A stretch of DNA of 64,000 bases from Euborellia annulipes (GCA_023213315.1 JAKCPI010007843.1:62001-126000); one strand, 5' to 3'; numbered from the stretch's first letter, positions 41,785 to 52,361 are shown. Translations and numbers: made by a program. Notes: generated by a model from the sequence alone, not told the origin.

Positions 41785-43020
41785 TACTTTCTCTTACCCT
41801 ATATAAGAAATATATAGAGAAAGTATTACGATCATGTCAAAAAATTCGATGTCGTGATTTTAATGAATATAGATATTTTGAGATCTCTTGAGTCTAAAAA
41901 AGTTTTTTTTTTTTTTTAAATTGGTCTGTGTATCTGTGGGTATGTGTGTGTGTGTAAAGATCTATTGAAGGAAATGAGCTTGGTTGAAAATTTATATTTA
42001 AGTTAAGTAGGTAACAAAGTACCCGAGCGACAAAGTACCCCGCACTCCCCTAGTCTCCCAGATAGTTAAAAAAAGCCGTTGAAAAAAATTGGCCAAAAAG
42101 TACTAGTACTTTATTCAAATATGTTTTCAGTTTTTTTTTTTTTTGATATAAGGATTTTGATTAAAATTCGTAAATTAACTATTTTTTAGATGCTCTTTAA
42201 AAAGTATATCAGTAAAATTTTTCATGAGAATTGTTTCAAGTACACTTTACTGATGTAGTATTTCAGATTTTTCCGGCTCTTCCTTCCATAGAGCCAATGT
42301 TAAATTGAATCACTATCAGGTCTACTCTATAAAAACAGACGTTAAAATTTAACAAATGGATGTTAAAAAGTAATGTAAAAACAATCAGAGTTAAAAATGC
42401 TATTCTGTAAACAAAATTTTAACAGCGACGTTAACATGTTTCTTTTATTTCAAAGCTATCAAAATCATAACCTTACTTTTTAGGTTAAGGACGCCATTTT
42501 TATTTTAAATACGACGTTAAAATATTAAAGGCGTTAAAGCCATGACAATAATTTTTAACATTATTTACTAAATGTTAACGCTTTGGCGTTAAAGTTTTTG
42601 TTTACAGAATAGCTATTTGAGACAAGGAAGTGTTAAAATGAATTAATGTTGTTTACAAATGTTAAAAGTTAACGTTTTTGCTTGAAGAAATAAAAGTTAA
42701 CGTTTTTGCTTAGAGAATAGACCTGTATGGGAATTTGAATGTAAATTTCGATTCAAAAGGGGGTCGGTCCCCTTTGGAACTTTGACACGTTCAAAAAAAC
42801 TTTCACATTTCTTATGAAATTTTGTTTTTAATTAGGTTTATGGAAATTTCGAATCAATTGACTTTTTTTACTTATGGAACGCAAATGATCAAGTTTGCAA
42901 ATAAGGTACTATGGGAAACTAAATATATCTCGACACAAAAAAACCTGGTGTGACAGCACAGTACATAACTTTCGATTTCCGAAGGTAAGAGAAAGTTGTG
43001 TGCTGTTTATCACACCAGAT
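41785..43020 (+). repeat. Family A2 copy interrupted by a MITE
   Basis: Just before it, at 41768-41781, is a hairpin-B end (GTTAGTCACATCAGATT), so two family A ends meet directly. The copy has hairpin A, the middle section, TAAAAAGTATATCAGTAAAA and CCGGCTCTTCCTTCCATAG. It is then interrupted at 42317-42725 and resumes with GGGAATTTGAATGTAAATTT to hairpin B (ending ATCACACCAGAT). Confidence 0.9.
42317..42725. mobile_element. MITE (family E), TSD TAT
   Basis: Terminal repeats CAGGTCTACTCTATAAAAAC and GCTTAGAGAATAGACCTG. The host repeat shows the empty site (CTATGGG), giving a 3-bp TSD TAT (42314-42316 and 42726-42728). Many GTTAAAA and TTAACG repeats lie inside, some in inverted pairs. The 3-bp TSD suggests PIF/Harbinger, but TAT is not its usual target. 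A diverged copy is at 45549. Confidence 0.85.
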
Positions 43021-43263
43021 TATTTTCTTTCCGTCCTGTTCTAAAAAGAAACTATCGTTTTTTATAAAGTGTACCCAGAGGAAAAGCCAGTCATTCGTGG
43101 TTGGTCGCCATTCCCCAAAATGGTGGACTTTTTATTAATTTTTTATTTCTAATAAGAAGAAAATGACTAAATTAGCTATTGAAATTAAACTTAAAAATAG
43201 ACTAAAGATGAGGCTATCTTTAGGGAAGCAGAAATCAATATCGAACTTGAGTTGAGACCTCCT

Positions 43264-43302
<39 letters not shown>

Positions 43303-43598
43303 TTCATTCATTGGAAAGCCTCTTCCTTTATTCCCAATTCCCTCCTCATTGAAAATCTCAATTCTTTATTTGAAGCATTAAAACATCGATCACTAAAGAA
43401 TACAAAGAGGAGCAGAAAAATTCACCAAGTAATGACTTTGTTTTATAACTTAATTCTATAAAAATTATTTCTTTCTTTTCTAACGTGTTCATCCCCTTGA
43501 CTCGGAAAGAACTTTATCAAAGGCTAGTGCTAAGGCAAACTTGTAAAATCAGTAAATTTTCAATCACCAAAAATGAATTATTCGAAGTAAATTAATTT
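43021..43598. other. No gene; contains a CT microsatellite
   Basis: A 69-codon plus frame at 43252 runs through the CT repeat and has no domain. GGTCGCCATT and AATGGTGGA near 43108 form a weak inverted pair only. Confidence 0.4.
43266..43301. repeat. (CT)n microsatellite
   Basis: An uninterrupted CT run of roughly 18 units. Confidence 0.97.
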
Positions 43599-43599
43599 T

Positions 43600-44335
43600 T
43601 ACTTTTTCTTATATATAAACGTAAATATATATAGAGAAAGTATTAAATTTATGTCAAACATTAAATGTCGAGAAATTTGATAGAAATACACGTTTTGAGT
43701 TCCACTGAGTCCGAAAAATGGGGCCCGCAAAATGGTATATCTGTGTGTATGTGAACAAAATATTTCAAGAACAAAAAGAGTTAGAAGATTCAAATTTTAT
43801 ATTTAAGTTAAATACCCCTTTGCATTGCCGCAGCAAGGGCGGGCCGAGGGGGCGCATTAAAGAAAGTCGGCAGCGTTTATATTTTTACAAAAAAAAATTA
43901 TATTATTCATTGTAATGAAGACAAAAAATAACTAACTTACCTAAAAATAATATTAAATATTTTTTTGTTATTAGAAGGAATATTTAAATCTAATATTTAT
44001 CTCATTTATTCGTCCTCTGGAGGGGGGGGGGGGGGACTTTGAAATTAATTCAGGGAAGCCGGAATTTGGGGGCGGTATTTTGGCTCTAAGCAGAATAAAT
44101 ATTTAATAAAATCTAATTTTTTTTGTTAGGGGGGAGGGGGCGCAAATTATAATTTTGGCCCCGGGCGCAAGTTTATCTAGGGGCGGCCCTGCCCCTTGCA
44201 AGGGGAAGGCTTTGAACAAAATCGGCCAAAAATTACTTTACTACTGATGTTACAGTTTTGCGATTTTTCTCAAAATTCGCTGTAAGGATTTTGATTAAAA
44301 TTCATAAATCAATTAATTTTCAGATGATCTTCAAT
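43600..44335 (+). repeat. Family A copy, interrupted, 3' truncated
   Basis: Hairpin A (TACTTTTTCTTATA / ATAGAGAAAGTATT) and the first third are present to TTAAGTTAAATACCCC. An insertion covers about 43825-44200. The copy resumes AAGGCTTTGAACAAAATCGG and stops at CAGATGATCTTCAATATTG. Confidence 0.82.
43825..44200. mobile_element. GC-ended insertion, probable hAT-type MITE
   Basis: The left end has GCAAGGGCGGGCCGAGGGGG and the right end TCTAGGGGCGGCCCTG, with internal G-runs. CCCCTTTGCA before and CCCCTTGCA after may be an imperfect TSD. The terminal inverted repeats do not align cleanly, so superfamily and exact ends are uncertain. Confidence 0.5.
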
Positions 44336-44617
44336 ATTGTTTTGTTGCACTACAAAAGATGTTATGGCTATAGCTCTTATAGTTTCTGAGATATTTTGGT
44401 AGAGGGTTGACAATGTAGGTCTATTAACAGGTATAGATAAGCATATCAACCAGTTCCTTGTTCGATAGGCATTCAATATATCAGTCTTGTAGAGATTTTG
44501 CATAAGTAAAAGGCGTTCTTGTTTAGTGGCGCCTCGCGTGTCGATAAAACGAACCTCTTAGGTGCTATGCTTTAAATTTTTATTAATTTTACTAAATTTA
44601 ATAAAATTAATAAAAAT

Positions 44618-44930
44618 TATTCTTTATCCATGGTCAAGTTCTGTATATTCGGCGATTTGGCATTGTAATGAAGAAACTCACTTCGGACGTCAATCTTATA
44701 AAAAATATACTACATTTTATTATTAAAAGAAGTAAAACAAACAAGTAAATAAAACAAATATAATATTTCTACTTATTTTAAATGATAAGATATGATATAT
44801 TTTACTGAATTAATTTTCTTCATTAGAAGGCTAAGTCGTTTAGCCAGTCGGACCAGCTACTTGATCATGGATAAAGAATTTAACCATTCTAGGAGATTGT
44901 TTGAAGAATCTATATAGTAAAAATTTATTG
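44618..44930. repeat. Fold-back repeat
   Basis: ATTCTTTATCCATGGTCAAG at the left returns as CTTGATCATGGATAAAGAAT at the right, with TAATGAAGAAAC and its inverse inside. The sequence beyond the right arm continues the similarity to 34443-34660. A minus-strand frame at 44309-44503, just upstream, has no domain. Confidence 0.7.
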
Positions 44931-45545
44931 AATGTTCTAAGATTAATTACGGAGACAATCTTTCATATGAAATAAAAATGCGCTGATTGAGCAAAATTTT
45001 AGACAAACCTGAAAATCCCGTAATCAAATTATCAGTGGTCAACCCAAATTCCAAAACTCTAATTTTTAAATAAATTTAGACCAAAATCGAGGCCCTCAAA
45101 AGAAGACAAACCGGAGCTAGTCCAATATTTTGTTTTATTTTGTATGTATTATTAAGCAATTTAAATCTACTTGAATATATTCTTTATTGTTTTTGTTTTC
45201 GGTTGTTTTATAATAAACTCCCTTTATGTCTCTATTAAAACGAATAAAGGTATATTCATAAAATATTATTTCAATTATTTATTTTAATATAATTCAAATT
45301 ATGTATAAATAAATGTAAATACGATATAAAGTATATTTCTAAAGTTGAGTTTAAAAATTCTAAACGTTAAATTGTTCGAAATACTAATTTTCAAACCCAA
45401 GAGAATAACAAAATCAATATATCGTTTGATTGAAAAATAGAAGACAGGTACTTAAGGTACTTAGGACTTATTTAGAAAAAAATTTTGATAGGAGACAGCA
45501 CAGTTTTTATTGTTATTCATGAAAATTTCGCGATTTTTAACAAAC
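44931..45545. other. No gene recognised; AT-rich
   Basis: Nothing recognised. Confidence 0.45.
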
Positions 45546-45548
45546 CTC

Positions 45549-46165
45549 CAGGTCTATTCTCTAAAAACAGACGTTAAAATTTAAAATAAACAAATAGGTG
45601 TTAAAAAGTAATGTAAAAACAATCATTGTTAAAAAATCTATATATATATATAATTCTCTAATGTCCGTCTGTCTGTCTGTCCGTCTGTTTATCACCCTCT
45701 ATTAAGACAACTTCCAGTTGGAATTTTGAAATGAAATTTTTTATGCATAAAGATGACCTTCTCGGGATTACAGGAAAATTATTTTCATCCCGAAATTCCC
45801 ATAACTTTTTGAGTTATTAATTCTTAAAGTTACGATTTCTGCCATAGGAAATGTATAGAGAAATATTTATGTATTCTTTTCATTAGTGTATTCCATGAAT
45901 GTAAACAAATCCTCAAGCAGGCAGTGAATTGGAATGGAATAATAATAATTTTCTTTTCATAATTAAGAATGGTCCTCCGCAGGCTGGTCCGAGCCAGCTG
46001 GAGATGGGTCCAGGGGGCCGAAGCCCACCAAAGGCGGGCGACGCGGCTAGTGCTATTCAAAATCACTTCCCTGCCTCAAATAGCTATTCTGTAAACAAAA
46101 ACTTTAAAGCCAAAGCGTTAATATTTAGTAAATAGTGTTAAAAATTTATGTCATGTCTAGGGGGT
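45549..46165. mobile_element. MITE family E, diverged copy carrying a Helitron
   Basis: CAGGTCTATTCTCTAAAAAC, GGTGTTAAAAAGTAATG and TGTTAAAAA match 42317 onward. The match is broken by the Helitron at 45637-46050, then resumes at TGCTATTC. The right part (CTATTCTGTAAACAAAAAC, TTAATATTTAGTAAAT) matches the inverse of the right half of the other copy. The far end is lost. Confidence 0.75.
45637..46050 (+). mobile_element. Non-autonomous Helitron with precise ends
   Basis: Begins TCTATATATATATATAATTC and ends GACGCGGCTAG. It lies between A and T, the standard Helitron insertion site, with no duplication. A GC hairpin (GCCCACC / GGCGGGC, two central mismatches) lies about 10 bases before the CTAG. 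The related MITE at 42317 has the uninterrupted sequence GTTAAAAATGCTATTC, which confirms both boundaries. The 414-bp element contains CTGTCTGT repeats and encodes neither Rep nor helicase. Two short frames over it are incidental. A diverged copy is at 29221. Confidence 0.93.
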
Positions 46166-47580
46166 GGCTTAAAATAATGAAGACTTTTGTTGGAATCTTT
46201 GTATTGCTGTGTAGAAGAATACAGTTTCTTGCAAGAAACACGTAAATTACACAAATATAGTTTTTACTAAAAATCTAAGAGTCCAATCCGGCCACTTGCT
46301 ACACCATCGACTGGGAGGCTTGCCGTAGGGCAAGAAATAACCGCTGACAGTGTCACTGGTCGCTTAGTATAGCAGGAATGATGGTGGTACAATTATGGAA
46401 GTGGTACAAATAAAGCGCACTTCCCCTATGAATTAAATGAATAAATAGAGTTTTAATTATTATCAAAAGTCGATAGATATAATTTATACGAATCCATACT
46501 TTTTTGTTTGAGTAAGAGGGAATATAACCTGGATTCCATCTGACCTAAATACGAAGCGTGATTTCCTTAGAATTAATGCCTCCAAGATAGAGAAGGAAGA
46601 AATCGTGACCTAGTAATGGCATATTATTCGTGCCAATTATAAACGAAAAGCGACAATTTATTTAATTTAAAAATGAACTCTATTTTTGAACGACCTTTTT
46701 TTTATTTCCAAGAGAAATAACTAATAATAATAACTTATTCATAAAGCAAAAAAAAAAAAAAACATCAAAATAAAATATTGAGTTATTTTAATTAGGTAGG
46801 AAAATATTTCTCAAATAAAATCTGAGAAGCATTAAATTATCTAAAAAAAATCTGGTGTGAATGGCGCACAACACACAACTCTTCGACAAGAGAAAGTCTT
46901 TTATTAAAAATTTTTTAAACAAACATTCACTTTTTCTTGTTATTCATTCACTCATTATCATAATAAAAAGATCCCTAAATCAACTAGAAATGGGCCTAAT
47001 ATAAATAAAGAGAAATGTTTATCTTCAGTGTAGCTAATTATTAGTCCCATATTCTCTCTAAATTAAAACACATTTTCTAATTTCATTCTCATCTCTTATT
47101 TCAAATAATTAAGTAAAGAGCAGAGGCAATAAAAAAATAAAATATTAATTGAAATTGACCTTTTCCTTTATAATGAAGGAATTAATGAAAAAGACATTCA
47201 TTAATTAAAGAGAAAGAATTCGATTAGAACTGGTACCAAATTTAAATTTATATTCTATTCTATAACTTGAAAAGAAAGTTTTTTTTATTTTTGTTCCAAA
47301 GGCCAAAAGTAAAAAGTACAGTATGGTATAACAAAATAAAATCTCTTTCGAAATGAAGATTGAAGAATAATAAAAAATAAAAGTATAGTAAAATATAAAA
47401 CTATATGATAGCATATAATTAATATCTGATTATTATGGGATAAAAATAAATATGTAGGGGGTAGGACCTAATTGAAACTCTTATTTGTAATATTTATTTA
47501 GATCCATTTTATTTCCATAATTTTTTTTAAATCTTTTAAAATTTGAACTTCTCAAGGTTAAAATAAAAAAAGCATATTAT
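46166..47580. other. No gene; one family A end fragment
   Basis: About 1.4 kb of AT-rich sequence. At 46848-46890, AATCTGGTGTGAATGGCGCA and CACACAACT form half of a family A hairpin B. A 69-codon minus frame at 47205 has no domain. Confidence 0.5.
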
Positions 47581-47586
47581 GAAAAA

Positions 47587-47970
47587 AATCTGGTGTGAAT
47601 GTCGCACAGCATAAAACTTTCTCTTACCTCCGGTAATCAAAAGTTGTGTGCTTGTCATACCAGATTTTTCGTGTTGACATATATTAGGTTTCCGCCGATA
47701 TATTAGAATTCAAGATGTAAAATTTATAAGTATGGGAAAATATTTATATTTTGTTACCATAGAAACCATTTTTCCTAGGCCTATCTTTCCTATGAAGTAT
47801 AAGTGTAAAGTGGTCTTCAGAATATTTCAATGGCAAAATGAGAATATACATTTTAAAAAGCTATTGATTTATGAATTTTAATCAAAATCGTTGGAGCGAA
47901 TTTTGAGAAAATAGAAAAAACTGAAAAAGTACATCAGTAAAGTACTAGTAGTTTTTAACCGATTTTGTTT
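47587..47970 (-). repeat. Family A fragment (3' half)
   Basis: Complete hairpin B (AATCTGGTGTGAATGTCGCA to GTGCTTGTCATACCAGATT), then TATTAGAATTCAAGATGTAA and ACATCAGTAAAGTACTAGTA. It is cut at CCGATTTTGTTTCTA, where a hAT element is inserted. Family A does not resume beyond it. Confidence 0.85.
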
Positions 47971-47976
47971 CTAGTG

Positions 47977-48393
47977 CACCGGTTCCAAACCGGTGTGCCG
48001 CGGCACCCAAGGGTGCCGCGAGAATGCCTAAGGAGTGCCACGAGATATTTAGGCAAAAAAAAAAGAGTCGGAAAAATAAAGTTTTGCTAAAAAAAAGGCC
48101 AAATGATCCACACCAAAGGGAAAAATTTTTCCCCAGGTCGGCAAATATTTAGTTCCCCTTAAATAAAGATAATGATTTACACGGAAGCAAAGTGAAAAAA
48201 ATTTCCAAAATTTTGTTTCGTTCTTCTAAAAAAAGGTAAAATGACTTTCACGGAAGTGAAAAAAAATTTTCCGGAGGGTGGAAAGAATTTTGTTTTGCTA
48301 GGGGAAAAAAAAGAAGGGTGCCCCTAGTGTGTAATGTTATTCCCAACGCACACCTTTGGGGTGCCGTGTCATTCAAAAGGTTGGGAAACACTG
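47977..48393. mobile_element. hAT-type MITE, TSD TTCTAGTG/TTCTAATG
   Basis: The left end CACCGGTTCCAAACCGG and the right end AAGGTTGGGAAACACTG are imperfect inverses. The flanks at 47969-47976 and 48394-48401 differ at one base. GGTGCCGCG-type repeats and AAAAAGGTAAAATGA segments fill it, the latter shared with the hAT elements at 28424 and 60447. Confidence 0.8.
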
Positions 48394-48401
48394 TTCTAAT
48401 G

Positions 48402-49000
48402 GGTTGAGTTTGGAAAAATAAATAATAATCAATTGACTCTGCAGCACACTTTTTTTCTCTTTCTGGTTGCGCCTTAACAATTAACCTCGTTTTTAATTAT
48501 GTTTGCCTACAATTTTAACTTGAAGTTAGTTTAATAGAAAAACATGACGTCCATTGATTAAATAGAACTGATAAGACGTTATTTAAATGACAGCTATTGA
48601 TTCTAAAAAATGAACTTACCTAGTGGTTAATTAAATAGAATACATTGTATGTATGTATAATATTTATATCTATATGGAATGTAGGTATATAAAATTTGAG
48701 TGCTTTTTTTAAATAGAACTATTTTATTTTGAATGTTATCATTAAAAATAAATATTAATCAGTGAATAAGGATTTCTCCAGCAAATATTATTTCAAACTT
48801 TAGCTGTAAAATTCATATTCTTCATTTTTTGTAAGCAACAAAACATCATTTTGAACTTATTCTGTAATTTTCATAAAGAATAGAGAATGTGATTTTCTCA
48901 CCTAATATTTCAATTTTTCTTCTCTTCTTTAGTGTAGCTGAAATGAAATTTTATATTCAGTGCTACACTTTCAAAATATACCTCTCACAATTGGATTTAT
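48402..49000. other. No gene recognised; AT-rich
   Basis: Nothing recognised. An 84-codon frame at 48889-49143 runs into the next transposon and has no domain. Confidence 0.45.
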
Positions 49001-49001
49001 G

Positions 49002-49577
49002 TAGGGTTTGGACCCCGGTGGAAACCGAAACCAGTTTACCGGTTTTTTGGCTAATTTTCAAAAACCGAGAAACCGAGTTTTTCCCGAAAGATCGAAGCCT
49101 GTTTGTTTTTATTTTTTCTTCAGTAATACTTGTATTCAAATGATAAATTAGCCCGTGATCCGTGGCTCAGAGAGAAGACGTTAGCTTCTAGTGCCTGGGG
49201 TTTCGGGTTCGCTTTCTGTCACAAGCGAGAAAAATTTATTTCATTTGAATTGGCTATCAATCATTTGAATAAATAGGGATGGGGTCTAAATGGCCTTAGA
49301 TGTCGAAAAAGACCTTAAACAAATTTTTAAAAAAATTATAAATTATTTATATTTGAGATAGAAATTTTGCCTCATATATTAATAATAATCTAAGGGTTAA
49401 GGGATCTTTTTCCGTACCAATCCATAAAATATTTCTAAATTATGTTTTATACCAAATAATTTAACTTCCAAAAATGGTGGTGCGTTCTAAAGAGCTTCAG
49501 ATGTTGAAAAAATAAAAAACCTTTGTAAAAAACCGAAAAACCGGTTTTCAAAATTTTCCAGTTTTTTCCAAACCCTA
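49002..49577. mobile_element. hAT-type MITE with SINE inside
   Basis: TAGGGTTTGGA at the left and TCCAAACCCTA at the right, with subterminal AAACCGGTTTT-type repeats. The 8-bp flanks GATTTATG and GATATATA differ at two positions, so the TSD is degraded. The 576 bp include a SINE at 49151-49337. Confidence 0.75.
49151..49337 (+). mobile_element. tRNA-derived SINE, TSD ATAAATTA
   Basis: A box TGGCTCAGAGA (49163-49173) and a weaker B box GGTTCGCTTTC (49206-49216). The tail GGGATGGGGTCTAAATGGCC and AAAAAGACCTTAAA matches 38515-38664. ATAAATTA lies before (49143-49150) and after (49338-49345). It is nested in the hAT MITE. Confidence 0.87.
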
Positions 49578-49744
49578 GATATATAATAATTATGCCATAG
49601 TTATATAGAAAAAGACTCTTCATTCGCAGTCACTTGCTCTATAATAGAGCAAAAAGACAGTTGAGTAGACCTAAAATATTATTACTGAAATGACTTTTTT
49701 GAGGAGATGGAAGTTGACGAAATATTTCTCCATATTTATGGGAT
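49578..49744. other. Spacer, nothing recognised
   Basis: AT-rich; part of it may belong to the degraded Harbinger-like gene that resumes at 50817. Confidence 0.35.
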
Positions 49745-49782
49745 AAAAAAAAAGCAAAAATACCGTACGGTTTTCATACATA

Positions 49783-50814
49783 CACTGTAAAAAAAAATTT
49801 TAATTTTAGAATGTTTTAGTATAGTAAATTTACAAATTTTTCTTGTAAATGATAACTACCATACATTTGTATACTAAATTTACAAATCTATGCATTCAAA
49901 AAATTTTTACAACCAAAAAACATTTTAAAATTACAATTCTCTTGGAAAATTAGAGTAAATATTGTAATTTTACCATTCGATTTCTAATTTTACAATACAA
50001 CGGCATTGTAATTTTAGAACACGGTTTGTAATTTTAGAAAAGGGTTTGTAATTTTACAAAAAGGTTTCTAATTTTACAATACAAGGGTTTTGTAATTTTC
50101 CTTTTAAGGCTGTCTTCGACGGCCAACATGGCCGACTTTGTTTCGACTGATTTTTAGCTTTCTTAATAAAGACATTTTTGGCACTATAAGGATTTATTTA
50201 AGTTATAATAATACAAAAAATAATAATATTATGATAACTTTAAGTTTATTTTTTATTTTATTATTTAGTAAAAATAGTTTACAATGAGGTCATACTTGAA
50301 TGCCAAATAGCAGAGATAGATCATTAGTTAACAGGTGATTCGATGGTCAAATGGACTAGGCAGCAAGGCTTCTACCAAAAAGGTCAGTGTTCAAATCCTG
50401 GAGGGATTTTTCATTAATTAAAAATATTTACTTCACTCCATTCAGGTAGAGACGCCCCCTAAAGGTCAATAACCTATGGGTCCAGTCGTAAATTTCTTTT
50501 TTTCTTTTTTCTAAATATTAGTAAAATTACAAACATTTGGATTGTAAAATTGCTAAATATTTGTAAAATTACCACACATTTGGACTCGAAAATTGCTAAA
50601 TATTAGTAAAATTACTAAATATTGGTAAAATTACCAGACATTTGGACTCGAAAATTGCTAAATATTAGTAAAATTACCACACATTTGTAAACGATTTTTG
50701 CAAAGAGTTTTGTAAAAATATAATTCAACTGTATAGTAAATTTAGTATCTATTGGTCTTGGAAATTTGCTTACAACAAAAAAATTGTAAAATCATCAAAA
50801 TTTTTTTTACAGTG
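49783..50814. mobile_element. 1.03-kb element with TA target site
   Basis: CACTGTAAAAAAAAATTTT at the left is the inverse of AAAATTTTTTTTACAGTG at the right, flanked by TA (49781-49782 and 50815-50816). The interior has dozens of TTGTAATTTTA / TAGTAAAATTAC subterminal repeats in opposite orientation at the two sides. No transposase frame. The two-base TSD suits Tc1/mariner-like or related elements; superfamily not fixed. It is inserted into a Harbinger-like transposase remnant. Confidence 0.85.
50337..50410 (+). mobile_element. tRNA-like sequence inside the TA element
   Basis: A perfect A box TGGTCAAATGG (50344-50354) and a B-box-like TGTTCAAATCC (50388-50398) at tRNA-like spacing. Acceptor and T stems pair poorly. 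Likely a SINE head or decayed tRNA. Confidence 0.45.
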
Positions 50815-50816
50815 TA

Positions 50817-50957
50817 GGAATATTTGAACTAAGAAATGAAGAGGGTCTGTACCAAAAATTGATCATTTCCCATTTGAGTGAAAACGACAAAAAGTTTTCA
50901 GACATTTTCCGTCTTTCTGTTGAACAGTTTGATTTCGTGCTGAGATTAATCAAATAA
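50817..50957 (+). pseudogene. PIF/Harbinger-type transposase remnant (N-terminal part)
   Basis: A 46-codon frame reads GIFELRNEEGLYQKLIIS, then HLSENDKKFSDIFRLSVEQF and DFVLRLIK before a stop. The pattern (a Gly-x-Tyr-x-x-Leu segment, then Lys-Phe...Phe-Arg-Leu/Met-Ser...Phe-Asp...Leu-Ile) is that of the region ahead of the nuclease domain in HARBI1-like transposases. The catalytic Asp/Glu region is missing. If the TA element at 49783-50814 and one TA are removed, the frame extends upstream about 12 codons to a stop. It is a fragment, interrupted and truncated. Whether it belonged to an autonomous element or a domesticated HARBI1-type gene cannot be told. Confidence 0.55.
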
Positions 50958-50965
50958 TCGTAGAA

Positions 50966-51052
50966 GTAGGTAAAACGCTAAGATTTTGGCAATAAATAAA
51001 ACTCACCAAATTTGATTTTTATTTATTGCCAAAATCTTAGCGTTTTACCTAC
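50966..51052. repeat. Inverted repeat, ~36-bp arms
   Basis: GTAGGTAAAACGCTAAGATT at the left returns as AATCTTAGCGTTTTACCTAC at the right around a spacer of about 14 bases. Directly after the transposase remnant. Confidence 0.9.
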
Positions 51053-51345
51053 TCCTTGTATATTTCGCACACCACAACTCTAATTGTTAATCAAATAATA
51101 GTTGCCCACCAACGATTATATTCAATTTTTACTGAACTGTCTGTCAACGATAATGTTAACAACTCTAGCGGCAGTCGCTCGGAGCAAAACAGCTCAGAAG
51201 AAATACAAAGAAATAGTGCTCTAAGTTTGATCGTTGAACCTAATCGCAAGAGTCGCACCGAGGTAAACGAGGCTTAAAAGAGATAGAAATAAATTATAAA
51301 AGCAGAAGGATCTATATACAGTATAGTTTCTCAACTTTCTTTCCG
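51053..51345. other. Open stretch of unknown origin
   Basis: A 73-codon plus frame (51056-51277) with a Ser/Asn-rich translation (VNDNVNNSSGSRSEQNSSEE) and no known domain. It could belong to a decayed transposon gene. Confidence 0.2.
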
Positions 51346-51560
51346 CAACCACCGTATTAGCCTGATTTGGCTCCGTGCGTCTTCTGCCTATTCAGCAAAC
51401 TAAAAAGGCCAATTCGGGGACGCCGTTTTGACAAGATTGAGGAGATAAAAACCGAATCGAAGAAGATCTTTAAGGCTATACTGGAAAAAGATTTTTCCAA
51501 AAGTGAGTTTTATCGGACGGGGATTACTTTGAAGTGGATGAAATTGATTTGAAAGAATAA
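51346..51560 (+). pseudogene. mariner transposase, C-terminal remnant with stop and frameshift
   Basis: The frame from 51346 reads QPPY, a TAG stop, then PDLAPCVFCLFSKLKRPIRG and RRFDKIEEIKTESKKIFKAI. This matches the C-terminal part of mariner (DD34D) transposases, where the third catalytic Asp lies in the SPDLAPCDF motif; that Asp (PDLAPC) is kept but the preceding Ser is a stop. After LEKDFSKS the frame shifts: the family-typical ending GDYFEVDEIDLKE is read from 51519 to the TAA at 51558-51560. Everything upstream of the third Asp is missing, so the gene is dead. In Tc1/mariner elements this protein cuts and pastes DNA at TA sites. Confidence 0.85.
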
Positions 51561-51666
51561 ATAAAGAATTTACATTTCATAAACAAATTCACCTTACTTT
51601 TTGATCACAGTGGTATTTAAACGAGTATTATTATAATATAGTCGTAAGACAGGATATGAGCCCTAT

Positions 51667-52054
51667 CAGGGGCGCCGGAACGAATTTGAATCAGGGGGGG
51701 GGCAAAAAAATTTTTTTAGAAAATTAAAATAATTTAATATGTTTAAATAGTATAAAACAAAAACAAATCTACTATAAAACTTTAAAAATTTTAAATAAAA
51801 TCACAATTTTAATAAAATTAAAATTTTAAAACATTTGGTAGTGATTTTTCAAAAAATTTTGGAAAAGATGTGGAAAAAAATGAATTTCTTACTCTTTTAA
51901 TTTAGAAGATTTTATTTTTCAAAAGTAAAAATATATCATTTTTAATAATAAATGAAATAAAAGAAGAAATTTTGCCCCCCTCTGCCCCCCCTGTAGGATG
52001 CCAGGGGGGGGCAATGTACCCTTGCCCCCCCCCCCCCCAGTTCCGGCGCCTATG
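51667..52054. mobile_element. hAT-type MITE, TSD AGCCCTAT
   Basis: CAGGGGCGCCGGAAC at the left and GTTCCGGCGCCTATG at the right, with perfect 8-bp TSDs AGCCCTAT at 51659-51666 and 52055-52062. Just inside each end is a G-run or C-run module. Length 388 bp; the minus frame over the right part is a by-product of the C-runs. Confidence 0.92.
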
Positions 52055-52062
52055 AGCCCTAT

Positions 52063-52340
52063 CCTATTTCTGAATTTAAAATGAAGAATGAAAGAATAAT
52101 GTTTCAATGGGAGGAATTAAAACGCATACTTAGTTATATTGAGGAATATTTCTATTAAATGACATAACTAATGAGAAGGTTGAATTTTCTGCATTTTAAG
52201 GAGTTTGTTAATATCAGGATCGATTTTACTTAAAAAACAACCGCGTTCAGTAACATGAAGCCGATTTCTCTTTTTAGTTACCAACATTGCTACAGTACTA
52301 AATCCACATAATAAAAATGAATACACCTGCAATAACAAAA
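52063..52340. other. Spacer, nothing recognised
   Basis: AT-rich; no feature recognised. Confidence 0.4.
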
Positions 52341-52361
52341 ATTAAACGATATCAATTTTTA

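Noticed and set aside
43252..43461. 69-codon frame with a Ser-Leu repeat
   Set aside because: It runs through the CT microsatellite; no other support.
43825..44200. LTR or satellite interpretation of the GC-ended insertion
   Set aside because: No direct long terminal repeats and a single copy; a MITE with degraded ends fits better.
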